Source: Prevotella sp. UBA6994 (lineage in GTDB: Bacteria; Bacteroidota; Bacteroidia; Bacteroidales; Bacteroidaceae). From it: a stretch of DNA of 53,883 nucleotides. How positions within the stretch are numbered: the first letter of the stretch is position 1; every line of letters begins with the position of its first letter. The stretch is taken from positions 1 through 53,883 of the forward strand of contig DJXW01000012.1 in assembly GCA_002449845.1 (NCBI GenBank). The letters run 5' to 3'. A program made the translations under genes and the position numbers. Of the stretch, positions 52,600 to 53,883 are shown one piece after another. The notes under the pieces are model-generated. The model did not search any database. It saw only the letters and a list, made by a program, of their open reading frames with translations, and had not been told where the DNA came from.

Positions 52600-53242
52600 T
52601 TAGTAATTACAACAACTTTGAATCTTGTAAACCTCTATATTACTTGGTTTCCCATTACACACATCAACATCAAAAGTCGTTATACAATAATGTTTCTCTT
52701 GTATTCGCAAAAACACCCCTAGTAGAGTTTCACAGACAAAATCTTTATTTCTTTTGTTTCTATGTTGTACTATATTAGACAATCGAAGAAAATCAAATTT
52801 AAGTTTTGAATAATTGTTATGCACTTTCATTTCTAATATACTATCAAACTCTTCTTTTGCAAAAGAAGGTACTAATCCTTTTTCTGCTAAATATATTGCT
52901 ATTTTTGCTAACTCTATCTTTTTTATCCACAAAGGCAAAAAACCATTTACTTCCTTAAATCTATTTGAATATCTTTTTGAATATTCTTTTATAATATTAT
53001 TTGTCGAATCCGAAAGGTCAGCTGTCCATAAATATAATTCCATACGTTTACGAGCTATATCCTTAAAATAGTAGGTTGAACAAGTATCTACGCTATCAAT
53101 ACCTATTATTTCTTGAATCTTTGAGGGATCATCTAAATGATCTTTAGCATACTTTTCGAAAGAAGATAATACTTTATCGTTATTACTTTGTGAGCAACTA
53201 TAAAATTAAGAGGCAAATTAATAATGAAAGTATTTTATTCAT
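52600..53242 (-). pseudogene. Frameshifted small lipoprotein gene of unknown function
   Basis: The open frame from ATG 53043 (147 residues) is only the 3' part. In its frame coding continues upstream without stops to 53202 (YSCSQSNNDKVLSSFEK...). A lipoprotein signal (MNKILSLLICLLI) starts at ATG 53242 but is one base out of frame and stops at TAG 53200-53198. Removing one T from the TTTT run at 53202-53205 would join them as ...LLICLLIYSCSQ, a good lipobox. So this is one gene of about 200 residues broken by a single-base insertion. No family is recognised; the body is helical and ends KIQSCCNY. Confidence 0.7.
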
Positions 53243-53279
53243 GATATTCATTCAAATCTTTTGGGAGTACATTAATTAA

Positions 53280-53306
53280 ATGGGGATGTGTTTGACACAT
53301 CCCCAT
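53280..53306 (-). terminator. Terminator after the Fe-S subunit gene
   Basis: ATGGGGATGTGT (53280-53291) and ACACATCCCCAT (53295-53306) form a perfect 12-bp stem with a 3-base loop, 8 bases beyond the stop codon on the minus strand. Confidence 0.85.
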
Positions 53307-53314
53307 TTTCAAAA

Positions 53315-53883
53315 TTAATCAGCCAACTTTGCCTTGATGAACTCACGGTTCAAACGAGCAATGTTAGAGATGCTTTCGTTCTTTGGACAAACGGCTTCGC
53401 AAGCACGAGTGTTTGTACAGTTACCGAAGCCAAGTTCTTCCATACGCATCACCATCTTCTTTGCACGACGGGCAGCCTCTGGACGACCCTGTGGAAGAAG
53501 AGCGAGCTGAGAAACCTTGGAAGAAACGAAGAGCATGGCAGAGCCATTCTTACATGCAGCCACACAAGCACCGCAACCGATACATGTTGCGCAATCCATT
53601 GCCTCATCAGCATTCTCCTTCGGAATCAGGATAGCATTGGCATCTTGTGCCTGACCAGTACGAACAGAGGTATATCCGCCAGCTTGGATAATCTTATCGA
53701 AAGCACCACGGTCAACCATACAGTCCTTAATCACTGGGAAGGCAGCACTACGCCAAGGCTCTACGGTAATCACGTCGCCATCATTGAAACGACGGATGTA
53801 GAGTTGGCAAGTGGTAGCGCCACGCTCTGTCTTTCCGTGAGGCGTACCATTAATATATAGAGAGCACATACCGCAGATACCCT
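53315..53883 (-). CDS. Succinate dehydrogenase/fumarate reductase iron-sulfur subunit, C-terminal part
   Basis: The window edge cuts off the 5' end. The visible 189 or so residues carry the end of the 2Fe-2S motif (GICGMCSLYI), the 4Fe-4S motif CATCIGCGACVAAC (full pattern CxxCxxC...C), and the second cluster motif CTNTRACEAVCP. As the B subunit it passes electrons between the flavoprotein and the membrane quinone site; in gut Bacteroidales the complex mostly runs as fumarate reductase, making succinate. Neighbouring subunits would lie beyond the right edge, upstream of this gene. A clear terminator follows. Confidence 0.92.
   Translation of the reverse strand, partial: GICGMCSLYINGTPHGKTERGATTCQLYIRRFNDGDVITVEPWRSAAFPVIKDCMVDRGAFDKIIQAGGYTSVRTGQAQDANAILIPKENADEAMDCATCIGCGACVAACKNGSAMLFVSSKVSQLALLPQGRPEAARRAKKMVMRMEELGFGNCTNTRACEAVCPKNESISNIARLNREFIKAKLAD

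Overview
The window looks like chromosome from a Bacteroidales gut bacterium of the Prevotella/Segatella type. The evidence is TAnnTTTG promoters with a TTTG/TTG box about 19-21 bases upstream, secreted proteins ending in short type IX-like C-terminal tails, small MKTYV-type proteins, and a Bacteroidetes-style housekeeping set (ruvB, coaD, ybeY, parE, a CtpA-type protease, a fumarate reductase Fe-S subunit). The species call is inference.

About 1-17,500 is an accessory, defence-rich region ending next to a tRNA-Met gene whose 3' end faces it. It opens with a mobilisation module: a probable oriT region, a MobC-like protein, a MobA/VirD2-type relaxase, a small membrane protein and a tyrosine recombinase. 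Right after the recombinase, two perfect 17-bp inverted repeats flank about 154 bp holding a promoter that points into a long operon. The operon encodes DndC, DndD and DndE (DNA phosphorothioation), a PLD-domain SF2 helicase, a small helical protein, a zinc-hook SMC/DndD-like ATPase, an uncharacterised protein, and a broken gene resembling the sulfur-binding domain of McrA-type endonucleases. The simplest reading is a phosphorothioation modification/defence system under a phase-variable, invertible promoter served by a tyrosine recombinase, possibly the adjacent one.

Two further transcription units follow: a lone AAA ATPase, and a metallo-beta-lactamase-fold protein with a four-helix membrane protein. 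Their promoters carry nearly the same palindromic operator (TTTCCGTG...CACGGAAA) at the same position just upstream of the -33 box, so they probably answer to one regulator that is not encoded in the window. The second unit is a candidate undescribed two-gene defence system.

From the tRNA rightward the content is chromosomal. First come 36-49 bp tandem repeats, then two very large divergently transcribed modular secreted proteins and a secreted BNR-propeller/LamG protein. The block ruvB-coaD-ybeY converges on GNAT-parE-ctp. After that come an OmpA protein, a THUMP-like methyltransferase, a secreted chitobiase-like protein with a tiny Cys-rich gene behind it, a pectin methylesterase, a YccF membrane protein, alkD followed by a CE1 esterase, a DUF3237 protein, an odd DUF418-lipoprotein fusion with a downstream repeat protein, a LolA-like protein, a SNF2 helicase, a higBA toxin-antitoxin pair, a frameshifted lipoprotein gene and the 3' part of frdB/sdhB. 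The sugar-related enzymes suggest use of pectin and hemicellulose.

Several intergenic regions carry unusual palindromic or tandem-repeat structure. The most striking is a run of 14-16 bp palindromes at 36874-37016, including three GTTA-N6-TAAC units spaced exactly 21 bp apart.
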